Shown: in pieces, positions 35,262 to 43,574 of the stretch
Layout: each line of letters starts with the position of its first letter
Numbering within the stretch: the stretch's first letter is position 1
Assembly (NCBI GenBank): GCA_041739225.1
Contig: JBGSOG010000100.1
Span: 1-50,756, forward strand
Direction: 5' to 3'
DNA from: BOKV01 sp041739225
GTDB taxonomy: Bacteria > Pseudomonadota > Alphaproteobacteria > Rhizobiales > Rhizobiaceae
DNA: 50,756 nt
Program-made: the position numbers and the translations under genes
The notes under the pieces: generated by a model
Database searches by the model: none
Seen by the model: the letters and a program-made list of their open reading frames with translations, nothing else
What the model was told of the DNA's origin: nothing

Positions 35262-36050
35262 ATGAAAAACCCCGGCAGATTTTTGCAGCTTTCCGTCACG
35301 CTGCTGGCAGCGGCCTTCCTTCTGGTTCCGACGATCCAGTCGGTGCTCGCCGGACTGACGGTCAACTATTTTCAGGGGCTGCGCTCCGGCCTGACCCTGA
35401 ACTGGATTTTCGTTGTCTGGGATCTTTATTCCAGTTCCATATTCCTGTCCCTCGGCATCGCCCTTGCCTGTCTGGTTGTCACGCTGATCATTGGCGTGCC
35501 CGCTGCCTACGCAATGGCGCGCAATCCTGGACGCCTGACACGGGCACTGGAGGAGTTCATCTCGTTGCCGCTGGCCATTCCGGGACTGGCTCTGGCACTG
35601 GCGCTGCTGCAACTTTACGGCACCTACAAGGGGTTCCGCCTGAGCTGGACCTTCATCCTGGTTGGCCACGTGCTGTACACGCTGCCCTTCATGGTCCGCT
35701 CGGTGCTTTCGGTGCTGGCCGCCATCGATCTGAAAACACTGGAGGAAGGTGCGGCCAGCCTGGGCGCTGGGCCGGCGCGCCGGTTCATCGACATTGTTGT
35801 GCCCAATGCGCTGCCAGGAATTCTGGCGGGTGCACTGACCGTGGTCACGCTTTCAATCGGCGAATTCAACCTGACCTGGATGCTGCACACGCCGTACCTG
35901 AAAACCCTGCCGGTGGGACTTGCCGACAGCTACGCCTCGATGCGGCTCGAAATTGCCTCTGCCTATACACTGATCTTCTTTGTGATGATCGTTCCCCTGC
36001 TTCTTGCCATGCAATGGGCAAGCGCCCGCGCCCAAAGGATCACCCAATGA
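35262..36050 (+). CDS. ABC transporter permease, second membrane subunit
   Basis: 262 residues, about six helices. Importer signatures: FISLPLAIPGLALALALLQL and coupling loop EEGAASLGAGPARRFIDIVVP. It starts five bases after the first permease and ends overlapping the ATPase start (ATGA), so the three are translated together. Confidence 0.88.
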   Translation: MKNPGRFLQLSVTLLAAAFLLVPTIQSVLAGLTVNYFQGLRSGLTLNWIFVVWDLYSSSIFLSLGIALACLVVTLIIGVPAAYAMARNPGRLTRALEEFISLPLAIPGLALALALLQLYGTYKGFRLSWTFILVGHVLYTLPFMVRSVLSVLAAIDLKTLEEGAASLGAGPARRFIDIVVPNALPGILAGALTVVTLSIGEFNLTWMLHTPYLKTLPVGLADSYASMRLEIASAYTLIFFVMIVPLLLAMQWASARAQRITQ

Positions 36051-37081
36051 CCCTGACACTTCGCAACATCGCCAAAACCTTTCCCGGCGGCGCACGTGCA
36101 TTGATGCCCACCGACCTCGACATATCAGAAGGGGAAATCGTTTCGCTGCTCGGTCCGTCCGGCTGTGGCAAGACAACCCTTCTGCGGATAATTGCAGGTC
36201 TGGAAACCGCCGATCCCGGTGCGCAAATCCGGTTCAAGGGCGAGGACATGGGTGCACTGCCGGTTGAACGGCGCAAGGTCGGGATGGTCTTCCAGTCCTA
36301 CGCGCTTTTTCCCAACATGTCGGTTCGGTCCAACATCGGCTACGGGCTGAAAATGCAGAGCCTGCCACGCGACCAGATCGATGCCCGCGTTGACGAAGTC
36401 ATCGCATTGTGCCGGTTGGAGCCTTATGCGGGACGGGCGATCACCGCACTTTCGGGCGGACAGCGCCAGCGCGTGGCACTTGCAAGGGCATTTGCGCCAC
36501 GTCCGCGGCTGTTGTTGCTGGACGAGCCGTTGTCTGCGCTGGATGCCGCCCTTCGCGGCGCTTTGCGTGACGAACTAGCAGCCTTGCTTCGCCAGTTTGG
36601 CATCACAGCTATTTTCGTCACGCATGACCAGGACGAGGCGATGGCAATCGCCGATCGCGTGGCAGTGATGAGCCAGGGCCGGGTCGCACAGATCGGCACG
36701 CCAGAGGCGCTGTACCGGGCACCGGAAAACGCTTTCGTCGCGCGTTTTGTCGGCAACGCACTGCCGCTGGGTGGATTGATTGAGGATGGTCGTCTGCATC
36801 TGCCGGGAGGCGTGCTGACCCTGGCCGGGCACTCAAACGGGAAAGCTGCGTTCGTTCGGGCAGAAGACGTCAAAATCGTTGCCGACGGACCGCTTGCGGC
36901 AACTGTCGAAACGGTCACATTCCTTGGCACGCATTACCGCATCGGGTTGAGGGGCGCGACCCACGAAACGCTGTTCTGCCTTCACCAAGGCGTGAGCGCG
37001 CCCAAGCCGGGCGAAACCGTGCGCCTTGCCATCGCGCCGCAATCCATTCTCACCCTTGACCCAGAAAAAGCTGCCGCCTGA
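36047..37081 (+). CDS. ABC transporter ATP-binding protein with TOBE domain
   Basis: 344 residues from ATG 36047. The frame is open far upstream, but only as a shadow of the two permease genes. Walker A GPSGCGKTT, Q-loop FQSYALFPN, signature LSGGQRQR, Walker B LLLLDEPLSALDA and His FVTHDQDEA are all present. Residues ~245-340 form a TOBE regulatory domain (AAFVRAEDVKIVADG, TVTFLGTHYRIGL). It resembles PotA/FbpC/MalK-type importers. The phosphodiesterase gene starts at the next base after its stop. Confidence 0.9.
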   Translation: MTLTLRNIAKTFPGGARALMPTDLDISEGEIVSLLGPSGCGKTTLLRIIAGLETADPGAQIRFKGEDMGALPVERRKVGMVFQSYALFPNMSVRSNIGYGLKMQSLPRDQIDARVDEVIALCRLEPYAGRAITALSGGQRQRVALARAFAPRPRLLLLDEPLSALDAALRGALRDELAALLRQFGITAIFVTHDQDEAMAIADRVAVMSQGRVAQIGTPEALYRAPENAFVARFVGNALPLGGLIEDGRLHLPGGVLTLAGHSNGKAAFVRAEDVKIVADGPLAATVETVTFLGTHYRIGLRGATHETLFCLHQGVSAPKPGETVRLAIAPQSILTLDPEKAAA

Positions 37082-37888
37082 ATGCCCGCCTTCATCCAGA
37101 TCAGTGATCCCCACATTGTCGCCAAGGGCCATCTTGTCTGCGGCCATTCAGATACTGCCAAAGCATTGCGGACGGCAGTTGCATCGATCAACGCCCGGCT
37201 GCCGGCACTTGGTCCGGTGGACTGTGCAATTGTCACCGGCGATTTGACCGACCATGGAACGCCCGATGAATACGCGCATTTTGCCGAGATCATGGCCGAT
37301 TTGCAGTTGCCTTGGCGGGCCATCCCGGGGAACCATGACAACCGCGATGCCATGCGGGCGACGTTTGCCCTGACTGACTGGATGCCGGGCGAAGACCCGA
37401 TCCACTGGATGCGCGATTTTGGCCCGTTCACCGTGATCGGCCTTGATACCCTTCTGGATGGCGCACATCACGGCTGGCTGTCAGACAAGGGGTTTGCCTT
37501 TGTTGACAGGGCATTGGCCGAATGTCGGGGGCGCCCCATCATTGTGGCAACCCATCACCCGTTCATGCATTGCGGCATAGCCGAGATGGACGCCGACAAT
37601 CTGCGCAATGGCGCTTACCTGATGGACCGGCTGCACGATTATCGCGGCCCGGTGCGGATGATTTCCGGCCATGTGCACCGGGCCATCACAGGTCAGATCG
37701 GCAAGGTCTTTTGCCAGATCGCGCCATCGACCGCGCATGCAGTCAACCGTGACCTGCGCACGGATGCCATCCATTCGCTGATCCTCGAGCCGGGAGCGGT
37801 GGTTCTGCATTCATGGGTGGAGGGATCAGGCCTTGTATCGGACGTGCTGCCGACCGGGCATTTTTCCGGGCCTTGGCCTTTTGGCTGA
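37082..37888 (+). CDS. Calcineurin-like phosphodiesterase
   Basis: 268 residues, no signal peptide, so cytoplasmic. Metal motifs of the fold are intact: FIQISDPHI (D-x-H), VTGDLTDHG (GD), PGNHDNR (GNHD), THHPFMHCG (H) and SGHVHR (GHxH). Class III cyclic-nucleotide or glycerophosphodiester phosphodiesterases look like this. As last gene of the LacI-controlled import operon, with no gap after the ATPase, it most plausibly cleaves the imported phosphodiester to release phosphate and an alcohol (inference). Confidence 0.88.
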   Translation: MPAFIQISDPHIVAKGHLVCGHSDTAKALRTAVASINARLPALGPVDCAIVTGDLTDHGTPDEYAHFAEIMADLQLPWRAIPGNHDNRDAMRATFALTDWMPGEDPIHWMRDFGPFTVIGLDTLLDGAHHGWLSDKGFAFVDRALAECRGRPIIVATHHPFMHCGIAEMDADNLRNGAYLMDRLHDYRGPVRMISGHVHRAITGQIGKVFCQIAPSTAHAVNRDLRTDAIHSLILEPGAVVLHSWVEGSGLVSDVLPTGHFSGPWPFG

Positions 37889-37908
37889 GAACAAAGCTCA
37901 AAAAGGCC

Positions 37909-38634
37909 TCACTCATGGTCCTCTCCTTCCCCTTCCCCTTCGCCATCATCGGCTCCGCGATGACAGGCAACGCAATTGTCGATGTTGCGGATGCCTTCCT
38001 CAAGGTGCTCGGAAATCATGTCAGCTTGCTGATGTTCGTGGCAGCCAAAGCAAGTGAATACCTTGAAATCGCCATTGGCGTGGCAAGTTTTGCAACTGGC
38101 ATCGTGCGGCCGCGACAGATCGAAGAAGCGGGTGTGATCCATGGTTGCAGCCGACCAATCCACCTGGTTGTGACAGCTGCTGCAACCGGCTTTGGGATCG
38201 GGGTGCAAGGTGTCTTTTGGCGGCACATGGCACGATGCACAATCTGAGCCAGCGCCCGGTGCCAGCATCGCATGAGCAAAAGCATGGCTGTGGACGGGAA
38301 CAAGGGTCGGCTTTGGGTGATCTGTATGGCATGCCATGCAATTGTTCGAAAACAACGCCTGATGAAACGGGGGAAGCGATTTGGTCCTGATGACGGGCTT
38401 GCCGGCTGTCGTGCGCAGCCCGATGTCGGAGACTGCATGGCAAGTGGTGCACCGGTCAGCCGTGGCCCCCTGAAACGGCGCGTGACAAGCAAAGCAATTG
38501 TTGGAAAGACCCGCCACCGTAGAATGGGCCGGGATCAGCGGACCGGGCGCCAGCATCTTTGCCGGCCAGAACCAGACAAGTGTGGCAACCCCCAACAACG
38601 AAGCGGCAATGAATGCCAACAGCCAGCGCTTCAT
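37909..38634 (-). CDS. Membrane-anchored multiheme cytochrome c (eight CxxCH)
   Basis: 241 residues from the ATG overlapping the stop of the upstream membrane gene (ATGA). One N-terminal helix (WLLAFIAASLLGVATLVWFWP) anchors or exports it. Then eight heme-attachment motifs: CFACH, CTTCH, CMACH, CASCH, CSSCH, CKTCH, CFGCH, CVACH, with extra His residues as distal ligands. It resembles cytochrome c3/c7-type electron carriers, and the C-terminus is acidic. No catalytic signature of a known reductase is seen, so an electron-transfer role with the membrane partner is the safe reading. The operon has an FNR-like box upstream. Confidence 0.87.
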   Translation of the reverse strand: MKRWLLAFIAASLLGVATLVWFWPAKMLAPGPLIPAHSTVAGLSNNCFACHAPFQGATADRCTTCHAVSDIGLRTTAGKPVIRTKSLPPFHQALFSNNCMACHTDHPKPTLVPVHSHAFAHAMLAPGAGSDCASCHVPPKDTLHPDPKAGCSSCHNQVDWSAATMDHTRFFDLSRPHDASCKTCHANGDFKVFTCFGCHEHQQADMISEHLEEGIRNIDNCVACHRGADDGEGEGEGEDHE

Positions 38635-39215
38635 TGCCACCTCCAGAATATCAATGAACTGAGGACATGCGCTGTTGCCAGCACAGTGAACGCCAGTGTC
38701 ACCGGGACGTGCAGCACTTTCCATTGCTTGACGGTGTTGTAGGTCAGGCTATCCCAATGCAGGCGTTCTTCCAGTGCGGTGCCGTCCAGCCCCTGTCCAC
38801 GCAGGCGTTCGGTTGTGGAAGCGAGCCGTAACCGCGCCCGTCGCAACAAGTATTTGCCGGTCAGCCCACTGGCTACGTTCAGCAACATTGCCCAGACCGC
38901 CATCCACCCAAGCCAAGCGTTGAAATGGATGCCCGCGTGCACGAGGATCAGCAAGGATCCCGCCCACGCCATGCGCTCATGCATCCGCAAAAGCGAAACC
39001 GGCTGGCCGCTTGAGATCAGATTTCGCTTGCGCAACGAATAGGCGAATGATCCGCAGATCAAAGCCAGTCCGGGAATGCCAAGCCATTTGCCGACCCAAA
39101 CCAGATCAAGCAGATGCAGGGCCGCATCAATCGCCAGCGTCGCTGCGGCCAAAGCCAGCAGAGACAAGTAGAATGGCACAACCTCGCGGCTGAGCAGACT
39201 TCCTGTCAGTGTCAC
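38631..39215 (-). CDS. Cytochrome b-like membrane protein
   Basis: 194 residues with a GTG start overlapping the cupin stop (GTGA). About four helices with histidines placed to bind heme: ALHLLDLVWVG, LLRMHERMAWAGSLLILVHAGIHF, and WKVLHVPVTLAFTVLATAHVLSSL. It resembles cytochrome b561/DUF4405-type quinol-linked subunits. Coupling with the multiheme gene suggests a two-protein quinol-to-cytochrome module. Direction of electron flow cannot be told. Confidence 0.7.
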   Translation of the reverse strand: MTLTGSLLSREVVPFYLSLLALAAATLAIDAALHLLDLVWVGKWLGIPGLALICGSFAYSLRKRNLISSGQPVSLLRMHERMAWAGSLLILVHAGIHFNAWLGWMAVWAMLLNVASGLTGKYLLRRARLRLASTTERLRGQGLDGTALEERLHWDSLTYNTVKQWKVLHVPVTLAFTVLATAHVLSSLIFWRWQ

Positions 39216-39616
39216 GGGGCAAGTTCAGTGGTGACACCGTTGAACTTCTCGTGCGAAGCCAATGCTTCGGCTTTGCTTGCCTGCACCAATGCATCAACAT
39301 GGTTGGGCGGGCCGTAAAGCGTGTAAATCCGCAGGGATTTTTCACCGGTGTTGCTCAAATTGTGCTCTGCTCCCGCAGGCACGATGATGCAATCGCCGCT
39401 TTTGACCTTGTGGGTTTTGCCGTCGATCACGACCTCGCCCTGTCCCTTTTCGATACGGAAAAACTGGTCGTGGGTGGTGTGCTTCTCCACGCCGATATCC
39501 TCGCCGGGGTTCAGCGCCATCAGGACCAGCTGCAGGTGCGGGCCGGTATAAAGCACCTTGCGAAAATCGCCGTTTTTTTCGGTGAGCGTCTCAATGTCGG
39601 CAACATAGCCCTGCAT
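39212..39616 (-). CDS. Cupin-domain protein
   Basis: 134 residues from the internal ATG (complement 39614-39616) behind GGAGATGGCG. The open frame is 25 codons longer but without a ribosome site. A single cupin barrel: metal motif 1 in GVEKHTTHDQFFRIEKGQGEV and motif 2 in IIVPAGAEHNLSNTG, so two or three His and one Glu can hold a metal. Function unknown. Small cupins of this type act as sensors or isomerases. First gene of the cupin/membrane cytochrome/multiheme operon. Confidence 0.82.
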   Translation of the reverse strand: MQGYVADIETLTEKNGDFRKVLYTGPHLQLVLMALNPGEDIGVEKHTTHDQFFRIEKGQGEVVIDGKTHKVKSGDCIIVPAGAEHNLSNTGEKSLRIYTLYGPPNHVDALVQASKAEALASHEKFNGVTTELAP

Positions 39617-39707
39617 CGCCATCTCCTGTATTTCAGAATGCGCACGGCAAGCTGCCGGTGCATCCATCTGCTTGTGGCCAGCATGAACCATCCGGCGCGG
39701 CGCAGCC

Positions 39708-39721
39708 TTGATTCAGATCAG
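39708..39721. promoter_or_regulatory. FNR/FixK-like box upstream of the cupin-cytochrome operon
   Basis: TTGATTCAGATCAG matches TTGAT-N4-ATCAA except the last base. It lies 92 bases before the cupin start, a usual activating distance for FNR/FixK proteins, which switch genes on when oxygen falls. Confidence 0.6.
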
Positions 39722-39800
39722 GATTGCAGATTGCGCCCGGTTCCGTGCTTCCATTTGCAAAAACAAGCTGTTTCGGCACGCCGGTTTTGTCTTTCCAGTT

Positions 39801-40499
39801 TCAGACGGCGACACCGAAAATCATGCCAACGCCTGCCGTGGCAGCCATGGCCAAAGCACCCCAGAACGTCACGCGGGCGGCACCCTTCAAAATGCCCGCG
39901 CCGCCAGCGGATGCGCCCAGACCGCCCAGACCGGCCAAAGCGAGCAAGGTTGTTGCAGACACGACGAGGCTGATCTGGCTTGTGGGTGCCAGAAAGGCCA
40001 CGATCAGTGGTATTACTGCGCCGAGCGCAAATGTCAGGGCAGAAACCACGGCCGCCTGGATTGGCTGAGCCATTACGGTCTGGGATATTCCTAGTTCGTC
40101 ACGCGCATGCGCTGCAAGGGCATCGCGTGCGGTCAACTGCACGGCAACCTGCTTTGCAAGGGTCTCGTCAAGACCGCGCGCACGGTATATCTGCGACAGC
40201 TCTTCCAGTTCGGTATCGGGCGATGCAGCCAATTCCCGTGTCTCGCGTGCGATGTCTGCCTGTTCTGCATCGGTTTGGGAGCTGACCGAAACATACTCGC
40301 CTGCCGCCATCGACATTGCCCCCGCCACAAGTCCGGCGAGGCCGGCAATCAGAACCTCGGTACGACCCGAACCGGCAGCGGCAACCCCGACAACCAGACT
40401 GGCTGTTGAAACAATGCCGTCGTTCGCCCCCAGCACAGCCGCCCGCAGCCAGCCGATGCGGTGAACCATGTGGACTTCGAAATGTGAAAGCCTGCTCAT
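39801..40499 (-). CDS. VIT1/CCC1-family iron/manganese transporter
   Basis: 232 residues from ATG 40499 (complement), overlapping the stop of the P-type ATPase gene (ATGA). The frame is open 27 codons upstream, inside the ATPase gene. Signatures: GWLRAAVLGANDGIVSTASLVVGVAAA, GLVAGAMSMAAGEYVSVSSQTDAE (metal-binding helix 2), a cytoplasmic helical domain with many Glu, and C-terminal helices. Family members move Fe2+ or Mn2+ out of the cytoplasm. Coupling with the ATPase suggests joint metal detoxification. Confidence 0.9.
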   Translation of the reverse strand: MSRLSHFEVHMVHRIGWLRAAVLGANDGIVSTASLVVGVAAAGSGRTEVLIAGLAGLVAGAMSMAAGEYVSVSSQTDAEQADIARETRELAASPDTELEELSQIYRARGLDETLAKQVAVQLTARDALAAHARDELGISQTVMAQPIQAAVVSALTFALGAVIPLIVAFLAPTSQISLVVSATTLLALAGLGGLGASAGGAGILKGAARVTFWGALAMAATAGVGMIFGVAV

Positions 40500-42415
40500 C
40501 CATTTGTTCCTTTCAGAGGTTTCCTGGCAGTCGGTCGCACAGAAGCGATCGAAGCGCGGCGATTTGTCTGCCCGACCCATGCGCCTTTTTCGGGATTGAT
40601 CCTGAGCGCCCGCAACGCGTTCAGGATGACCGCTACGTCGATCAATTCCTGCAAAAGTGCACCCTGAACGGGGGTCAGATGGCCAAAGGCCGCGGCGACC
40701 ATTCCCAACATCGACAATCCGATCCCTGCCGAAACGCTTTCAAGGGCAATCCGGCGAGAGCGCTGCGCCACCTCGATCCCCGGCAAAAGCCGGTCCAGAT
40801 GATCGACAAGCAGAACGACATCGGCCGTTTCAGCCGAAGCTGCCGCGCCGCGTGCACCCATGGCCACCCCAACGTCGGCGGCGGCAAGGGCCGGTGCATC
40901 GTTGACCCCGTCTCCCACCATCATCAACGGGCCGTTCTTGCGCTCTGTCAGAACCAGCAACACCTTCTGGTCCGGCGTCAAATCGGCGCGGACGGCGTCA
41001 AGCCCCAAACCCCTTGTCACTTCCTCGGCGACAGCCCGACGATCGCCGGTTGCCAGCAAAATGCGCTCGATCCCCAATGAGCGCAGCCCGGCCAGCAATT
41101 CCGGTGTGCCGGCCCGCAGCGCATCGGCCATGACGATGTGGCCCGCCAGTTTGCCGTCCACTGCCAGCGATACCACAACCGAACCTGCTGCAATGACCTT
41201 GTTGCCTGCCGATGCAAGGTCGGTCTGCGCCGCGACGAACGCCGCGCCACCCACGACGATCTTTTGCCCTTCGATGATCCCGCTTACGCCCTCTCCCGGT
41301 GTTTCGACCACGTCTTGCGGGATCGGCAGGACAGCGCCGCCGGCTCGCGCTGCCGCGACAATCGCCTGTGCAACCGGATGTTTTGATGCCTGATCAAGCG
41401 CTGCGGCCAAACGCAGAACCTTTTGCTTCGAATACCTGCCATGCGGCCGTATGGACACTATCTGCGGCCGCCCGTCAGTCAGCGTGCCTGTCTTGTCGAG
41501 GATAAGCGTCTTTATGCGGGCCAACGCTTCCAGCGGCTTTGCGCCCTTGATCAGCACACCGAAATGCGCCGCCCGTGAAAGGCCCGCCACCAATGCAACC
41601 GGGACGGCGAGAATAAGGGGGCAAGGCGTTGCCACCACCAGCACCGCTACAGCGCGGATCGGATCGCCGGTGAACCACCATGCAGCGGCAGCCAACGCCA
41701 CTGTGACAACGAGGAACATCAGGGACCATTGGTCGGCGAGCCGGGCCATCGGCGCTTTCGACTTTTGCGCCGCCTCAACAAGCCGGACGATACCGGCGTA
41801 AGTACTGTCAGACGCGGCGCGGGTGACCCGCAGATCGAAGGCTTCCCCGGCATTTGACGAACCACTCATCACATCTTGTCCGCGTGACAGCCGGGCTGGC
41901 ATCGACTCGCCCGTCAGGGCGGATTGGTCGAGCACGGCACCCGCGCTTTCGACAACACCGTCCACCGGGGCAATATCGCCTTGCCGGATCAACAGCAGGT
42001 TGCCCGGCTCTATGGCATCGAGCGACACCTCATCCAGGGTGCCGTTTTGGTGGCGGGTCGCTGTGCGGGGCACACGCGAGAGCAGATCGCTCATTTCGCG
42101 GCGCGCTCGGCCTTCGGCAAAACTTTCAAGGAAGGCTCCACCCGAATACATCAGTGCGACCACTGCTGCCGCGAGCGTCTCGCCGAACACCAGAGCTGCC
42201 GTCATCGACAGGGCTGCAACGATGTCAAGCCCGATCTCTCCCTTGGCGAGACTTCGAACGATCTCGACAGCCAGCGAGACCAGCACGGGGACCACGCCGA
42301 CGGCCCAGGCAATGGATGCAAATCCTGCTTGTCCAGCCAACCACAATACAAGACCGGACGTCAGGCCAAGCAGTGCAACAGCCAACAATGCCACGTTAAG
42401 GCGATCCTGCAGCAT
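40496..42415 (-). CDS. P1B-type heavy-metal ATPase with TPC membrane motif
   Basis: 639 residues. No N-terminal HMA metal-binding domain; the protein opens directly with membrane helices. Catalytic motifs are complete: TGES, the ion-path motif TPCPLI in helix 6, the phosphorylation site DKTGTLTDG, KHPVAQA for nucleotide binding, and GDGVNDAPAL. TPC, instead of the CPC of copper pumps, is described for Nia-type (P1B-5) iron/nickel ATPases, but their C-terminal hemerythrin domain is absent here. With the VIT1-type gene next to it, iron, manganese or nickel export is likely (inference). An FNR-like box lies 138 bases upstream. Confidence 0.88.
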   Translation of the reverse strand: MLQDRLNVALLAVALLGLTSGLVLWLAGQAGFASIAWAVGVVPVLVSLAVEIVRSLAKGEIGLDIVAALSMTAALVFGETLAAAVVALMYSGGAFLESFAEGRARREMSDLLSRVPRTATRHQNGTLDEVSLDAIEPGNLLLIRQGDIAPVDGVVESAGAVLDQSALTGESMPARLSRGQDVMSGSSNAGEAFDLRVTRAASDSTYAGIVRLVEAAQKSKAPMARLADQWSLMFLVVTVALAAAAWWFTGDPIRAVAVLVVATPCPLILAVPVALVAGLSRAAHFGVLIKGAKPLEALARIKTLILDKTGTLTDGRPQIVSIRPHGRYSKQKVLRLAAALDQASKHPVAQAIVAAARAGGAVLPIPQDVVETPGEGVSGIIEGQKIVVGGAAFVAAQTDLASAGNKVIAAGSVVVSLAVDGKLAGHIVMADALRAGTPELLAGLRSLGIERILLATGDRRAVAEEVTRGLGLDAVRADLTPDQKVLLVLTERKNGPLMMVGDGVNDAPALAAADVGVAMGARGAAASAETADVVLLVDHLDRLLPGIEVAQRSRRIALESVSAGIGLSMLGMVAAAFGHLTPVQGALLQELIDVAVILNALRALRINPEKGAWVGQTNRRASIASVRPTARKPLKGTNG

Positions 42416-42778
42416 CGGGTTTTTCTCTCACACAATAGCAGCATTGTCCGGCAAGCCCCGGATCCTGGCAGATCGGAAATGGTTGCCTGCGTGGGTGCTG
42501 TCGGCGACAAAACTTGCAGTCTCGTCGTTACAGGCTTTGTCCAAGGGAAAGGATGATCCAGATCAACAATCGCTACGCCCGGCGCTAATGCCGCCCCGGT
42601 CTCCGAGGGGTGAGGTCTTGCATGGGCTGCACACCGTGGTTTCCCGATGGCATTCATATGTTCGCAACCGGCCGACAAGGCAGTGAGTGTCTGCAACAAC
42701 TCCGTCAGCTGCTGGTGCAATCCCGGCAGGCGGCGGCGGGCTGGTTGGCGCTGTCAATCATGGCAAGGATATAAGATT
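42416..42778. other. Intergenic region between the metal ATPase and tRNA-Ser
   Basis: No gene seen in these 363 bases. The open frames have no ribosome site and no family resemblance. It contains an FNR/FixK-like box at 42553-42566, and presumably the promoter of the leftward ATPase operon. Confidence 0.5.
42553..42566. promoter_or_regulatory. FNR/FixK-like box upstream of the metal-ATPase operon
   Basis: On the minus strand TTGATCTGGATCAT matches TTGAT-N4-ATCAA except the last base. The leftward ATPase/VIT1 operon starts 138 bases away. It is the second such box within 3 kb. Confidence 0.6.
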
Positions 42779-42840
<62 letters not shown>

Positions 42841-42868
<28 letters not shown>

Positions 42869-42899
42869 AACTATACGCACCCGGCGGTTACCCGAGTGG
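42841..42899 (-). repeat. tRNA-Ser 5' half plus leader, direct repeat copy A
   Basis: 59 bases covering the 5' part of tRNA-Ser and 31 bases of leader. It repeats at 42958-43016 with two mismatches, both in the D-arm bases (CTCGGCC against CTGCGCC). Confidence 0.9.
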
Positions 42900-42985
42900 T
42901 TTCAAGGAAGGCGCACGCCTCCCAAAGTATCCGGCATGGACAAGAGCCATGCCGTGGGCGCCTTAAACCACTGCGCCACCTCTCC
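42900..42985 (-). pseudogene. tRNA-like remnant upstream of tRNA-Ser
   Basis: From 42985 leftward the minus strand starts like tRNA-Ser (GGAGAGGTGGCGCAGTGG, then TTTAAGGCGC). It then departs into a hairpin with 7-bp stem GGCATGG/CCATGCC and a 7-base loop (42933-42953) where an anticodon arm would be. I find no matching 3' acceptor strand or TTCGAAT T-loop before the leader of the real tRNA. It looks like a broken or rearranged tRNA-Ser duplicate. Confidence 0.6.
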
Positions 42986-43016
42986 AACTATACGCACCCG
43001 GCGGTTACCCGAGTGG
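42958..43016 (-). repeat. tRNA-Ser 5' half plus leader, direct repeat copy B
   Basis: Second copy of the 59-base unit, 117 bases away. The leader part (CAACTATACGCACCCGGCGG, then TTACCCGAGTGG) is identical in both, so the promoter-proximal region was copied together with the tRNA start. Confidence 0.9.
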
Positions 43017-43210
43017 GTTTGTGACGGAGCGGCAACATCCGCAATTCCTGTTAAGAGCGGCGCACTTATACAAGTTGGCGCGCCCGCTGCAAGGCCAATG
43101 CACAAATGAGTGAGCGATTTCCCGCCGCGTTGCCAATCGGCATCAGCGCACCTACATTGCAGACAGCGCGCCGCCATGGGTTTGCCGCGCCCCACGAAAG
43201 CAGATTTGAC

Positions 43211-43534
43211 ATGCTCGGACTAATCTTCAGGCTGGCCAGCCTTGTGTGTTTTGCCATCGCGTTGATCACAGGTGTGCTGGATTTGACGCGCTCGATTGCC
43301 GACAAGGCACTCGTCCTGACACCGTTGCAGACCGATTGGCTGCAATACTCGCCCGATTCGTTGGCAGTGTTGCGCGAGTTTGTGACGACAAATTTGCATC
43401 CCTATCTTTGGTCACCGGTGATCGAAAGCGCATTGTCTGTGCCAACATGGGCAGTTTTTGCGCTGTTTGCGGTGATCTTCGCCATGGCGGTTCGCAGTCG
43501 CCGCCGCCGCTGGCAGGAAAATTTCGGGGCATAA
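43211..43534 (+). CDS. Small membrane protein, unrecognised
   Basis: 107 residues from ATG 43211. The longer open frame starts 35 codons earlier without family-like sequence. One helix at ~2-25 (LGLIFRLASLVCFAIALITGVLD) and another at ~74-95 (TWAVFALFAVIFAMAV) flank a loop of ~50 residues rich in Trp/Leu (LQTDWLQYSPDSLAVLREFV). It ends in a basic RSRRRRW tail. Similar short proteins are common and uncharacterised in rhizobia. It sits 40 bases before msrA. Confidence 0.75.
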   Translation: MLGLIFRLASLVCFAIALITGVLDLTRSIADKALVLTPLQTDWLQYSPDSLAVLREFVTTNLHPYLWSPVIESALSVPTWAVFALFAVIFAMAVRSRRRRWQENFGA

Positions 43535-43574
43535 CGTTTCAACAGGTCGCGAAACCCGACCGGAAAGGAAGATC

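Noticed and set aside
35051..36046. N-terminal 332-codon extension of the ATP-binding protein frame
   Set aside because: It lies wholly over the two permease genes in another frame and reads as low-complexity shadow; the ABC domain starts at ATG 36047.
39617..39691. 25-codon extension of the cupin gene
   Set aside because: No ribosome site, and the internal ATG has GGAGATGGCG at the right distance.
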